64,000 nucleotides of DNA from Natronosalvus amylolyticus (GCF_024298845.1 NZ_CP101156.1:310001-374000); one strand, 5' to 3'; counted from the stretch's first letter, positions 8,931 to 17,785 are shown. The notes: generated by a model from the letters alone, not told the origin. Translations and numbers: made by a program.

Positions 8931-8940
8931 GTATAAGTAC
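8931..8940 (-). promoter_or_regulatory. TATA-like box for the aldo/keto reductase
   Basis: On the minus strand GTACTTATAC is centred 27 bases before the ATG at 8908, fitting a leaderless transcript. Confidence 0.5.
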
Positions 8941-8977
8941 AGCTCTCGAGTTTTTCGGACGTGACGTTCCCAGCGTG

Positions 8978-10258
8978 TCAGGACCGTTCACCGGCCATCG
9001 CCGCGAACAACCGCTCTTCGAACTCCGTTTTACTGACACCATCGGACGGACCGATCCCGTTCATGTGGTCGACTGAGACCTGTCCACCACCCATTCGTGC
9101 GTGGCCACCAGCGTTCGCCATCGGAATATCGCTTACGGCGTGGCGAAGGGCTTCACCCATGTGTACCCTGTCGTCCCGCGAACGTCCCGAGAGGTGAATC
9201 GTTCCGTCGTGTTCGCCGTAGACGACGACCGCCGTCACCCCTTCGAGGTGCATCAACTCGTCTGCGGCCTGTGGAATCGCATCAACGTTGCCAATGTCGC
9301 CGACGTCACAGATTCCGAAGGCTCCCTGGATGCGCTTTTTCTGAATCGCTTCGGCTTTGATCTGGAGGACGTCATCGCTCACCTGTGGATTCGCGATGCG
9401 GTCCAGTTGGTCCTCGTCTATCGAAGGGAATAGATACGAAGCTGCCTCGAAATCAGCCGCCGAACACCCCTTCGTCAGATGATTCGTGTCGGATAAAATG
9501 CCATACAACAGCCCCGTCGCAATTTCGGCTGTGAGCAGGAGCCCGTTTCCGTCCGTCTCTTCGTCTTCTCGGCTTGCACCCATGTCCTCGAGGTACTCGA
9601 CGATGATCGTCGAGGCGGCCCCGTAATCGGTTCGGACGTCAGTAAACACCGTTCCGGCTCCGTTGCCCGGGTGGTGGTCGATAACCGCAATCGGTTCGAC
9701 CATCTGTGACCCGGTGAAGCCTCGAGGCGTATTGTGATCGACGAGGACGACGGCATCCGACTCGAGATCGGACGCGGATTCGACGCGATCGAGTTCGAGT
9801 TCGAGTACCGTCCTGAAGGCCCGATTTTCCTGGTGGCGAATCTCCCCGGGGAATTGGAGAGTTACGTCCGTGCCGACGGATTCAGCAATTGCCCCGACCC
9901 CCATTGCCGTTGCCATCGCATCGGGATCTGGATTCGGGTGCATCAGTATCGTCACTTCGTCCTGGTTCCCCAGTATCCGTTGGAGTCGATTCCCCGGTGC
10001 CCTGGTAAACCATCGAATCACCCACCAGCTTCCGAGAATCAGTCCGACCAGACCAATAACTGCGAGCGAGAGGACCAGCGGGTCCATTCCCTGTATCGTG
10101 TCAGTGATTGTCGGAACGAGTGCAGAATCGACGATAGATAACCGTGTGGCTTCGGTCTGTACGTGCAACTCGAGGGGTGTCGACAGACGTACGTCCCTCG
10201 ATAGCGCACGTTCAGTCCCGGTCAGGGAATCGATCACTAAACCTCCCCGGGTTCCCAT
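8978..10258 (-). CDS. membrane-anchored DHH/DHHA1 phosphoesterase
   Basis: 426 residues from the ATG at 10258 (a GTG at 10267 is an alternative). After about 55 polar residues comes one membrane segment (LVLSLAVIGLVGLILGSWWV) and then a DHH domain: HPNPDPDA (metal ligands), VDHN and the DHHPGNG signature. The C-terminal DHHA1 domain has GGHARMGGGQ. Related proteins hydrolyse short oligonucleotides (NrnA type) or cyclic dinucleotides (GdpP/DhhP type). The membrane anchor in front of DHH recalls GdpP, but no GGDEF or PAS domain is present, so c-di-AMP hydrolysis is only a possibility. Confidence 0.88.
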   Translation of the reverse strand: MGTRGGLVIDSLTGTERALSRDVRLSTPLELHVQTEATRLSIVDSALVPTITDTIQGMDPLVLSLAVIGLVGLILGSWWVIRWFTRAPGNRLQRILGNQDEVTILMHPNPDPDAMATAMGVGAIAESVGTDVTLQFPGEIRHQENRAFRTVLELELDRVESASDLESDAVVLVDHNTPRGFTGSQMVEPIAVIDHHPGNGAGTVFTDVRTDYGAASTIIVEYLEDMGASREDEETDGNGLLLTAEIATGLLYGILSDTNHLTKGCSAADFEAASYLFPSIDEDQLDRIANPQVSDDVLQIKAEAIQKKRIQGAFGICDVGDIGNVDAIPQAADELMHLEGVTAVVVYGEHDGTIHLSGRSRDDRVHMGEALRHAVSDIPMANAGGHARMGGGQVSVDHMNGIGPSDGVSKTEFEERLFAAMAGERS

Positions 10259-10265
10259 ACGCCAC

Positions 10266-10276
10266 ACTCAAAGTGA
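10266..10276 (-). promoter_or_regulatory. ACTCAAAGTGA motif, copy 1
   Basis: The 11-base sequence ACTCAAAGTGA (TCACTTTGAGT on the coding strand) lies just before the DHH gene start and recurs exactly at 11808-11818 before another minus-strand gene. On the coding strand the core here is CACT-TTG-AGTG, a short palindrome. Confidence 0.3.
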
Positions 10277-10332
10277 ATAACCAAGAAGGTTGCCCTCACC
10301 TTCACTGCCTTTGCAAATGATGATTTCAGGAA

Positions 10333-11232
10333 CTAGAGCCCCTGATTCGACCGAAAGTCATCTATGGCTTCTCGATATCCCTCTCTGAACGTCGGATACT
10401 CGAACCGATAGCCCAGTTCACGTAACCGCTCGTTCGAACACCGTTTACTCGTCAGAATTCGTCGCCGTGCCGCTTCAGAGAGGTCTCCCGCCTCGAGACG
10501 CTCCGATTTCGTTCGTTTCGGCGGGGTCTCGACCCCGCATTCGGCCGCCAGCCAATCGGCAAACGCCCACTTCGAAACGGGCTCGTCGTCAACAACCTGT
10601 ACCACTGCGTTTCGAGCCGCATTCTCTTCGAGCACGTACCGAACGGCCCCTGCAGCGTCGTCTCGATGAACCATGTTGAGGTAGCCTTCGGTCACCGGGC
10701 CCTCGAGATAGCGCTCGAGTCGATAACGATCGGGACCGTACAGCCCAGCATACCGCGCAACCGTTCCGTCGAAACCGTATTCTGCCGGTTTTTCGAGTGC
10801 GAGTCGCTCGGCTTCGGCGAGGACGGCGGTCTTTTCGGTCGTTGGCTCGATCGGTGTCGTTTCGTCGACCCACTGGCCGTCGTGATCCCCATGGACGCCA
10901 GTCGACGACGTGTAGACCAGTCGGTCGGGCGTCTCTTCACGGGTTCCGAACGCGTGGATAGCGGTCTCGAGCCCGTCGACGTAAATCTCGCGTGCTGCAT
11001 CGGCACCACGGCCACCACTGCTGGCCGCAAAGACGACGACATCCACGTCTGGCACACGCTCGAGGGCATCGCAATCGGTGATATCCGCTTGTACCGCCTC
11101 GAACCCTGTCTTTTCGATTGCCGCGATACCGTCATCTGATCGTCGAACGCCGTATGTGGTATGACCTCGCTCAGTCAACTGCCGGCCTAGCTCGAGACCG
11201 ACGTAGCCACAACCGAGAATAGCAACGTCCAT
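10333..11232 (-). CDS. NAD(P)-dependent epimerase/SDR-like protein
   Basis: 299 residues from the ATG at 11232. The N-terminus MDVAILGCGYVGLELGRQL is a Rossmann fold with G-x-G-x-x-G; strand 4 reads VVVFAAS and strand 5 LVYTSSTGVHGD. It resembles the extended SDR group that includes bacterial YeeZ, usually annotated as NAD-dependent epimerase/dehydratase of unknown substrate. A clear Y-x3-K catalytic pair after the TSSTGVHGD strand is not obvious, so it may be an atypical SDR. Gaps to both neighbours exceed 70 bases. Confidence 0.85.
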   Translation of the reverse strand: MDVAILGCGYVGLELGRQLTERGHTTYGVRRSDDGIAAIEKTGFEAVQADITDCDALERVPDVDVVVFAASSGGRGADAAREIYVDGLETAIHAFGTREETPDRLVYTSSTGVHGDHDGQWVDETTPIEPTTEKTAVLAEAERLALEKPAEYGFDGTVARYAGLYGPDRYRLERYLEGPVTEGYLNMVHRDDAAGAVRYVLEENAARNAVVQVVDDEPVSKWAFADWLAAECGVETPPKRTKSERLEAGDLSEAARRRILTSKRCSNERLRELGYRFEYPTFREGYREAIDDFRSNQGL

Positions 11233-11348
11233 ATTCGAAGTCGGGAGCCAACGAGTATAATGGCTCTGCTCTGGGCGAGGAGGGTCTGTGTTCTGCGGTG
11301 AGCTTTCAGGGAAGCAGGGAACCAATCCGCGGGCGGTAGAGAGATTCG

Positions 11349-11768
11349 CTATCTGGATCGACTGACGATCGCGTGTTGAACGTGCACGTACTCATCGAAC
11401 GTCATCGGTGCTCTGCGTTCGATTTTCTGTTGGACTTCCTTCGCATCGAGATCGGTCTCGAGTTCGCTAGCCAACGTATCGACGTCGAGCACGGCAGTCG
11501 TCATTCCCAACAGCAGGTGTTCGCAAGCAATTTCGACTATCGTATCCGGGTCGGGTTCACCGTCCTCGAGAGACTGGATTACTGCTGCATCCTCGAGTGA
11601 GAGGTCTGATGACTTCTCCTCGAAACGGGAGACGACGTCACCAATCACCACTGTCGTCTCGGCGACTGAAACCGTGTCCTGGGCGTCGAACGTTGCCGTC
11701 TCGAGTATGTCCTCGAGTTGGGTATCGTATTCCTCTCGAAGCGCGGCTGGTGTTTCAGGGACATCCAT
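11349..11768 (-). CDS. conserved haloarchaeal hypothetical protein
   Basis: About 139 residues from the ATG at 11768; ATG at 11786 and GTG at 11852 are alternatives. It is acidic, soluble and predicted mainly helical, with a repeated E-rich pattern and no cysteine cluster or catalytic motif that I recognise. It is divergent from the lipoprotein gene at 11912, and the two share an AT-rich intergenic region. The motif ACTCAAAGTGA at 11808-11818 lies upstream. Function unknown. Confidence 0.65.
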   Translation of the reverse strand: MDVPETPAALREEYDTQLEDILETATFDAQDTVSVAETTVVIGDVVSRFEEKSSDLSLEDAAVIQSLEDGEPDPDTIVEIACEHLLLGMTTAVLDVDTLASELETDLDAKEVQQKIERRAPMTFDEYVHVQHAIVSRSR

Positions 11769-11807
11769 CCGCTGGGCGTAGAACATACCGAACTTTCGAT
11801 TCGCCCA

Positions 11808-11818
11808 ACTCAAAGTGA
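11808..11818 (-). promoter_or_regulatory. ACTCAAAGTGA motif, copy 2
   Basis: Exact second copy of the 11-base motif found before the DHH phosphoesterase gene, again on the upstream side of a minus-strand gene (40 bases from the ATG at 11768, 22 from the ATG at 11786). Confidence 0.3.
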
Positions 11819-11877
11819 TTGCTATTGTGCCTCGAGTGGGGCTGACGACCATTCAAACCATCTTAATTTAATTCAAT

Positions 11878-11897
11878 AGTTACTTATCATAATAACT
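11878..11897. promoter_or_regulatory. palindrome overlapping the lipoprotein promoter
   Basis: AGTTACTTATCATAATAACT is an inverted repeat (AGTTA/TAACT outside, TTAT/ATAA inside) centred about 24 bases before the ATG at 11912, exactly where the TATA box should be. A protein bound here would block TBP, so it is a repressor-site candidate, though an AT-rich palindrome can also arise by chance around a TATA element. Confidence 0.4.
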
Positions 11898-11911
11898 CGA
11901 CTGAGCGTTTA

Positions 11912-13132
11912 ATGGTCGAACGGACACGACGACAGTGGCTTGCAACGTTCGCCGGTGCTGGAATTGGCTGTGTTGCCGGCTGCAGCAGTAGCGATGACTC
12001 GAGTACGAACAATTCGAGGACAGGCGAATCCGAGTCGCCGTTCAACGACGATGACGGGTCAGGAGGTGGTTCAGAGAACGTGTTTGATACCGGAAGCCAA
12101 CTCTCGAGTTCGGAATGGCCAATGGCAGGCGTCGACCTCGAGAATACGGGCTATCATCCAACCGCGACTGGTCCCACTGGTCCAGTGAGTGAGAAGTGGG
12201 TTTTTGAGACTGGCGATCGGGTAGTAGCCGGTGCAGCAGTTTCAGATGGTGTGGCGTATATTGGCTCTTTTGATGGCCATTTCTACGCGATAGATATAGA
12301 AACGGGTGAGGAAGTCTGGTCTACAGATTTGACGTATGGGTTCTTTGCAGGGACTGCAACAATTGTTGATGATCTCGTTGTTGTAAATGATGGAGCCAGT
12401 TCCCTGTATGCATTAAATCGCCATACCGGTGAAAAGGTCTGGGATACCAAGAGAATCGCGTTCCATGCAGTCGGGAGTCCAACTATAATCGAAAATAAGA
12501 TTTATACACATACTGAAGACGGCTACCTGACAACAATAACCTTAGATTCCGGAAAAGTTTCAAACGAAATATCTCTCGCCCCAACTGGTGCGGAAACAAC
12601 CGCTTTTTCTGAAAAACTTCTTTACACCATCGGCAGACCATACACGATTACCGCTGTTGATGTGGTTTCTGGAGAGAAAAAGTGGACTGCAGACACTGGT
12701 CGAGTAATGAAGGGGTTGGCAATAACTGATGAATTGGTGCTTACGGGGAGTCAGAAACCGAAGGCAGTCCATGCCGTGAGTAAGGCGAACGGTGAGATAC
12801 GCTGGGAATGTGAGGTCGAGACTCCTGTGTATTCATCGGTTTCCGTATCCAGCCAGTCGTTCTTTGTCTGTACAAAGACAAATATTACCAAGGGTAATTT
12901 AGCAGGTGAAATTGAGTGGACGATAGACAGAGCAGGGAGGCGAAGTAACCCTTCGCTGACAGACAAACATGTGTTCACAGGAACAACGGAAGGAATGGGG
13001 GCGTATGATCGAGATTCAAGTGAGGAGATGTGGTTTTATGAAACGGACAACGCTGTTGACTCACCACCCACAATTGTTAATGAGACACTCATATTTGGAG
13101 CCAAAAACGGGAATGTATATGCATTAGAGTGA
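11912..13132 (+). CDS. Tat-exported lipoprotein with PQQ-type beta-propeller
   Basis: 406 residues. The N-terminus RTRRQWLATFAGAGIG has a twin-arginine motif followed by the lipobox VAGC (Cys about residue 24), so it should be exported folded and lipid-anchored outside. A Ser/Asn/Asp-rich linker follows to about residue 65. The rest is repeated blades with the pattern G-x-V/I-Y-A-L/I-(D/N)-x2-T/S-G-E-x2-W, as in PQQ-dependent dehydrogenase and BamB propellers; no PQQ ligands are evident. From about residue 95 the DNA becomes clearly AT-richer than the rest of the window. It converges on the 1088-residue gene with eight bases between stops. Confidence 0.88.
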   Translation: MVERTRRQWLATFAGAGIGCVAGCSSSDDSSTNNSRTGESESPFNDDDGSGGGSENVFDTGSQLSSSEWPMAGVDLENTGYHPTATGPTGPVSEKWVFETGDRVVAGAAVSDGVAYIGSFDGHFYAIDIETGEEVWSTDLTYGFFAGTATIVDDLVVVNDGASSLYALNRHTGEKVWDTKRIAFHAVGSPTIIENKIYTHTEDGYLTTITLDSGKVSNEISLAPTGAETTAFSEKLLYTIGRPYTITAVDVVSGEKKWTADTGRVMKGLAITDELVLTGSQKPKAVHAVSKANGEIRWECEVETPVYSSVSVSSQSFFVCTKTNITKGNLAGEIEWTIDRAGRRSNPSLTDKHVFTGTTEGMGAYDRDSSEEMWFYETDNAVDSPPTIVNETLIFGAKNGNVYALE

Positions 13133-14060
13133 ATCACCCTCTAACATGTGTGACTTCCATTTTGGCTAACATATCCTGATTCTGGCCATCCCTCTGAACA
13201 TCGAACCCTTTCTCCAGTTCTATCACCCACTCCCCTTCCACCGGGGGGAACTACTATAACCACAACAGTTCGACTATTGAAAGCAATCGGCTCATTAGAA
13301 CCCAAAGTATGGACATCACCATCCAACTCTATGGTGATGTTCTTTTCCTCCCGAACGAATGTTGTACCTGTGGTAGAAGTGGGGCTCTCTACATTTGCAG
13401 TTACTTCGAATCGAGTGTATTGTGAGTTAATCCGTACGTCCCACACATTTCCTGTAGCAATCCAGTAGCCCGGCATTGGAAGAAGTGGAATACCTGCAGG
13501 AATTTGATTTGGTGAGTCACCCTCGAGCCAATCCATCTCGTCGGTAATAATGAGATCACCATCGTCGTCAATCATTTCTGCTTGTTCCAGTCGCTCTCGA
13601 AGCACATCGTCAGTGACGTTACCTATTTCTGACCGAATATCCATATCCAAATCTTCAATAGAATTTTCAACTGATACAGTCCTATCACTTATTTGATTAT
13701 TCACTGCTGGCCTTGCTATCGCTCTAACTTTAGCATCCCACGCAGTCTGTCGGTTATCGTAATTACGGGGATTTTCATCAGCCAGTGTTGATACAATCAA
13801 ATCAGTAATTGGTTCAGTGGCTTCACCATTTCCCAGAGCGATTGCCCGCTGATCTACTGAATCTCCCTTTTTTAATTCATCAAAAATATTCTCCTGCAAC
13901 CCTGTATGATGGTTTATATTTAATTCACGTTGAACATCCTCCTTTATATCTATGCTAAGGATATACATTGATGTATTTATTGAACTCTCTAGATCATCTA
14001 TTTCATTTCCAACGTCGGCCCCCAACTCTTCAGCCAACATCGCCGCTCGCAACGTCTCAC
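12200..14060. other. AT-rich block spanning the 3' parts of two convergent genes
   Basis: Between roughly 12200 and 14060 the base composition drops well below the GC level of both flanks, CTCGAG almost disappears and codons ending in A or T become common. The block begins inside the beta-propeller gene and ends inside the opposing gene at about its residue 785. Boundaries are judged by eye and may be off by about 100 bases. Confidence 0.6.
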
Positions 14061-16407
14061 CGGCCGTATGCATCGGTATCCGTTCTTCTTCATCACCCAT
14101 ATTCAACTTCGGAATCCTCGAGAGAATTCCCGTCATCACCGTATCGTACGGTATCGAGAAAAAGTTCGAGTTCTTGGTCGACATCGGGACGAACGTCTCG
14201 GTACCGTCGACGGCAGGCACATCTGTCGCCGTCACGTTCTCCGTGACGAGATACGAAGGCGAACCCGAAATTTCGTACTCGAGGTCGTCCAACAGCGGCA
14301 CATCGTCCATCTGTCCCGGCTGTGGATCCGACGCACTCATCGCCTCCTGCATATACTGTGTCGCGTCGCTGAGGGCAGAATTGGCGTCCGCGAGCTCGTC
14401 ATCCAGCCCAGTCATGACCTCGTTGTGGGCGTCGGCTACTCGCTCGAGGTCCTCGATCAACAGCTCGTAATACCCCAGTCGCGCCTCGTAGTGTGCTTTC
14501 TCCGCGGGATCTTCGTACGGACTCGAACGCTCGAGCATTGCGTCACGTTCGGCTTCGACGATTTCCAGTAGCTCTTCGACCGGTCCGCTTTCGTCCGGCC
14601 CTTTGATCATTTCGTGGCGCTCGAACGTCACTTCGATAGCCGCCAGTTCTGGCTGTAGGTCCACCAGATCCTCGACCACGTCTGCCTCGAGTTTTCCATA
14701 CTCGTAGTCGGCATCGATGCGTTCGGTGTCCGGGATATCGAGGGCCGCCTCGAACTCGGCTGCACTCGTTATCCCCCAGGCAGTTTCACCCAGCATGTCG
14801 CCAAAGTACTGGGTCGTCCGACCACCCACGAATTCGGCTGCGGCTTTGTCGGGAACGTCGCTAAAGTCGCTCGAGTACACGCCGATATCGGTACTGTTGT
14901 ACTTGGTCTTGATGCCATACTGCTCGGTGTTCCGCACCAGCGAGTGCGGGCTGTGGCTGTCCTCGTACAGCCGGATGTGGACATCGAACTCGTGCCAGGT
15001 AGACGCGTTCGTTACGATTCGCTCACGGGAATCCGTTCGCGTGTCGTTCCAGCTGGCTTTCCGTTCGAACTCGTTGACGACCGTTGCGTCGTAGGTGTAG
15101 TACGCCGATTCCTCGCCGTGGGCTGTGACGTTGGCGTATTCGACCGTCGTCTCGAGATATTCCGGCTCGGATATCCAGTAGCGTTCCCAGTAGTCGCCCT
15201 CATCCGGTGGTGTGGGTCGGTTCCTGGTCGTCGCTTCGGTAACGTCGACGCTCGAGGCGACGTCGACCGTATACACCCGCTCGAACGCGTTGGGGAGTCC
15301 GTGGGTATGCTGGTCGTCGAAGAGGTGTCGCATCGGAACGTACGCACTCTCGCTCACGGCAACGGTCAAGTCTTCGTCCATCCCCGGTGCGTGACCGGCG
15401 ATGTCTTGCAGTGACGGGGCATCGGGTGGGTCGCCGCCGACCTGATCACCGTAGACGTACTGGAGATTGTCACAGACGTCGTCGCTATCGATTCTGGGTG
15501 AGTCCCCGTCGTTGTAGCCGCCGTACAGTTCGTCGGCGTCGGTCGCCGCCAAACAGAGCCAGGCCTGGCGCATTGCATCGCTGCCATCTGGGTCCTTCGA
15601 TCCGAACACGGCTTCCTGTGTCGCAAACGAGGCACTGTTTGCGGTAACCTCGACGTGTCGATTACTAATGACTTCAGACACCGGCATCCCGCCGTACTGG
15701 GCGTAGCCGCGTACCCAGGCGATCGGATACAATCGTCCACTGAACTGTCGACCGAAACCGCTGCCATCGAGGACGTTGGTATTGAGGGCCGCTTCGTACT
15801 CGTCCGTCCGCGACTGTAGTTCGAAGATCGGTGTCGGTATCGTCACGGAATAAGCGTTCGTCTGGGACGCGATTTCCGACTCGTCTCGGTACACCGTCGT
15901 GGTCACGTTTTCGATGGTGACCTCGAGTAATCCCGAACTCGGCCGGACGAGGGTCGTTTGATTCATGCCGTCCTCGAGGGTCGATGCGTTCGTCGCCTGG
16001 GGAACGGAGACGACAGTTTGGGTCCCGCGAATGTCCTGACCTACGTTCTCGAGAGCGTCTTGCACCTCGAGATAGATGAGCAACCGGAGATAGTTCTCGA
16101 ACTGTTGGTCGTGGGTACTCGCGTTGAGGAGTGCTCCGTAGGAGTTGTTTGCGGGTTTATACACCGGGTTGCGGGCAGCGTCGTCAGTTGCTCGCCGCGT
16201 TGCGTCGCGAAGGGCGGTCTGGATTGCGGCGTTCGTGCGATCCATCGCGATAGATGGATCGACATCGGGTTGTGGTGTCGGCCTTGCCTCGAGGGCCCCC
16301 ACGAGGGTGATGCTGCTTACGAGCAACAATATACCAATCAGTGCAAACGGAATCCGGGCCCGGTCGTCGCTTGCCAGGGAGATGGTGTGTGGTTGCGTCA
16401 TTGTCAC
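13141..16407 (-). CDS. very large exported protein, third gene of a pseudopilin-like operon
   Basis: 1088 residues, starting at a GTG whose last bases overlap the previous stop (ATG at 16401 is an alternative). One N-terminal membrane segment (RIPFALIGILLLVSSITLVG) is followed by a long extracytoplasmic region. This includes an extended helical, probably coiled-coil stretch at about residues 640-740, with AERDAMLERSSPYEDPAEKA and alternating acidic/basic residues. Near the C-terminus is a proline/glycine loop (VVPPGGRGVGD) and two Cys residues. It resembles a haloarchaeal family of giant proteins (DUF7286-type; number from memory) of unknown function. The last ~300 residues are encoded by AT-rich DNA unlike the first two thirds. 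Confidence 0.8.
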   Translation of the reverse strand: MTMTQPHTISLASDDRARIPFALIGILLLVSSITLVGALEARPTPQPDVDPSIAMDRTNAAIQTALRDATRRATDDAARNPVYKPANNSYGALLNASTHDQQFENYLRLLIYLEVQDALENVGQDIRGTQTVVSVPQATNASTLEDGMNQTTLVRPSSGLLEVTIENVTTTVYRDESEIASQTNAYSVTIPTPIFELQSRTDEYEAALNTNVLDGSGFGRQFSGRLYPIAWVRGYAQYGGMPVSEVISNRHVEVTANSASFATQEAVFGSKDPDGSDAMRQAWLCLAATDADELYGGYNDGDSPRIDSDDVCDNLQYVYGDQVGGDPPDAPSLQDIAGHAPGMDEDLTVAVSESAYVPMRHLFDDQHTHGLPNAFERVYTVDVASSVDVTEATTRNRPTPPDEGDYWERYWISEPEYLETTVEYANVTAHGEESAYYTYDATVVNEFERKASWNDTRTDSRERIVTNASTWHEFDVHIRLYEDSHSPHSLVRNTEQYGIKTKYNSTDIGVYSSDFSDVPDKAAAEFVGGRTTQYFGDMLGETAWGITSAAEFEAALDIPDTERIDADYEYGKLEADVVEDLVDLQPELAAIEVTFERHEMIKGPDESGPVEELLEIVEAERDAMLERSSPYEDPAEKAHYEARLGYYELLIEDLERVADAHNEVMTGLDDELADANSALSDATQYMQEAMSASDPQPGQMDDVPLLDDLEYEISGSPSYLVTENVTATDVPAVDGTETFVPMSTKNSNFFSIPYDTVMTGILSRIPKLNMGDEEERIPMHTAGETLRAAMLAEELGADVGNEIDDLESSINTSMYILSIDIKEDVQRELNINHHTGLQENIFDELKKGDSVDQRAIALGNGEATEPITDLIVSTLADENPRNYDNRQTAWDAKVRAIARPAVNNQISDRTVSVENSIEDLDMDIRSEIGNVTDDVLRERLEQAEMIDDDGDLIITDEMDWLEGDSPNQIPAGIPLLPMPGYWIATGNVWDVRINSQYTRFEVTANVESPTSTTGTTFVREEKNITIELDGDVHTLGSNEPIAFNSRTVVVIVVPPGGRGVGDRTGERVRCSEGWPESGYVSQNGSHTC

Positions 16408-17327
16408 CAGACCTGGACGACGAGCGTTACATCGCCGATGGAAATTTCCTCCAGTGCCGCTTCGGGCGTGTCGTACTGTGCTTCAAGATCGATGACGAGT
16501 TGCTCGGTGAGGGCATCGGCAAGCAGTGCGTTGGCTTCGGTCGTGTTCGTCGTCGATTGTTCGAGATGATCCTCGAGATGTCGGGGTTCGATCCCGTCGA
16601 GGGCGTTGGCAAAACGCTCGTACCGATACACGGTTCGGTCGGCGTCAACCCCACCCCGTTCGATGGCAAGGGCAGTCTCTTCCGCTGGGAAGTAGCCTTC
16701 GACGATGGCGTCCGAGGTGTTCGAGGCGACCCATTCGAAGCCGGCCCGCTGTGATGGGGCCGCACTGAGATTGACACGGTCTGGTACGGGGGTCGAAGCG
16801 AACGAACTCGGGACGGTCAGCCTGACGGTGCTCACGTCGGCGTCGGTAGGCGGTGTTTCACCGACCGACAGTGTTCCCTCGAGCGGGGCATCGGGATACG
16901 GCATCCATACCGCCGCGACGGCGGTTTGGCCCGGTACCGCATGCAGTTCGTTTGCGAGCGGGCCTTCGATGGCGTCGTCGTATCCAACTGTCTCGTGCGT
17001 GATTCGATGCTCGTTGACCGAGAGATTGGTGACGGCTCCGTCGGCCAGCACGCCGGCAACAGGACCGTGAATCGTCCGCTCGAGTCCGTCATACTCACTC
17101 GGGTCGTCGAAAACGTGTCCTGCTGCAGCATCGACTCCGTCCTCGAGGGAGTATTCGACACTGACGGTCGTCGAACCGATAATCTCGACGGCGTGATCGG
17201 CCGTACGCGTATCGTGTGTCTTCCCATCAGAAGCGACATACATCCCAACGACGCCTACGGCAGCAGTCACGAAGAGGAGACAGAAGGCGACGTCGAGGAC
17301 GGTACTAATGGCACGCGTATCGATCAT
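16404..17327 (-). CDS. exported protein with single N-terminal membrane segment, pseudopilin-like operon
   Basis: 307 residues starting at an ATG that shares one base with the upstream stop (TAATG) and ending in a 4-base overlap with the next gene, so translation is coupled across all three genes. The start MIDTRAISTVLDVAFCLLFV followed by TAAVGVVGMYVAS is a short positive N-terminus plus one membrane helix, as in pilin-like and TadE-like proteins. The remaining 270 residues are acidic and presumably outside the cell, with a helical C-terminal region (ALLADALTEQLVIDLEAQ). No catalytic motif. Probably a member of a conserved haloarchaeal family (DUF7284-type; from memory). Confidence 0.78.
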   Translation of the reverse strand: MIDTRAISTVLDVAFCLLFVTAAVGVVGMYVASDGKTHDTRTADHAVEIIGSTTVSVEYSLEDGVDAAAGHVFDDPSEYDGLERTIHGPVAGVLADGAVTNLSVNEHRITHETVGYDDAIEGPLANELHAVPGQTAVAAVWMPYPDAPLEGTLSVGETPPTDADVSTVRLTVPSSFASTPVPDRVNLSAAPSQRAGFEWVASNTSDAIVEGYFPAEETALAIERGGVDADRTVYRYERFANALDGIEPRHLEDHLEQSTTNTTEANALLADALTEQLVIDLEAQYDTPEAALEEISIGDVTLVVQVW

Positions 17328-17785
17328 TAGTCCCAGACCTCCACCGTGAGGACGCCGGTCGAAACGGACCGTTCCCAGTCGACGACTGGGACTGGCCGGC
17401 TGTGGCTGTCGACCGTCGAGGGTCGCTCGAGGTCCGGATTGCCGGCAACTGTCGGGCCGACGTACTGGCCGCGGACGTATACGGCTGAGCCGACAGTCAC
17501 TGCTCGTTCGTCGCCGGTCGTTACCGTAATCGCGACGGTCTTTCCGTCCGGTAGTTGTTCGGGCCTGATCGTCTCGAGCGGGTCCGAGTCGTCGTGTGGG
17601 TTGTACGTGCCGTCACTGGCAACGGTTTGCCAGACCGTGTCGAGCGCCGGTTCGGCGAGTGTTCGATCAGAATTCGTCGAAACGCCGGTTAGGCTCCCCG
17701 CGTAGAGGCCCACCGCGAGGCAAACGACTGCTACTGCACCGAGTGCAGCTAGCGGCTCGGTCTGTCCACGGGCGTGTCCAGTCAT
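17327..17785 (-). CDS. pilin-like small exported protein, first gene of operon
   Basis: 152 residues from the ATG at 17785, which a TATA box 28 bases upstream makes leaderless. The N-terminus MTGHARGQTEPLAALGAVAV continues VCLAVGLYAG: a short charged segment, Q-x-E-P-L and a hydrophobic helix. This is close to the pattern of archaeal class III (pilin) signal sequences processed by a prepilin peptidase, but the cleavage site is inferred. The exported part is beta-rich with paired short strands. It leads the operon of three proteins sharing one-helix topology (DUF7283-type; from memory). Confidence 0.75.
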   Translation of the reverse strand: MTGHARGQTEPLAALGAVAVVCLAVGLYAGSLTGVSTNSDRTLAEPALDTVWQTVASDGTYNPHDDSDPLETIRPEQLPDGKTVAITVTTGDERAVTVGSAVYVRGQYVGPTVAGNPDLERPSTVDSHSRPVPVVDWERSVSTGVLTVEVWD

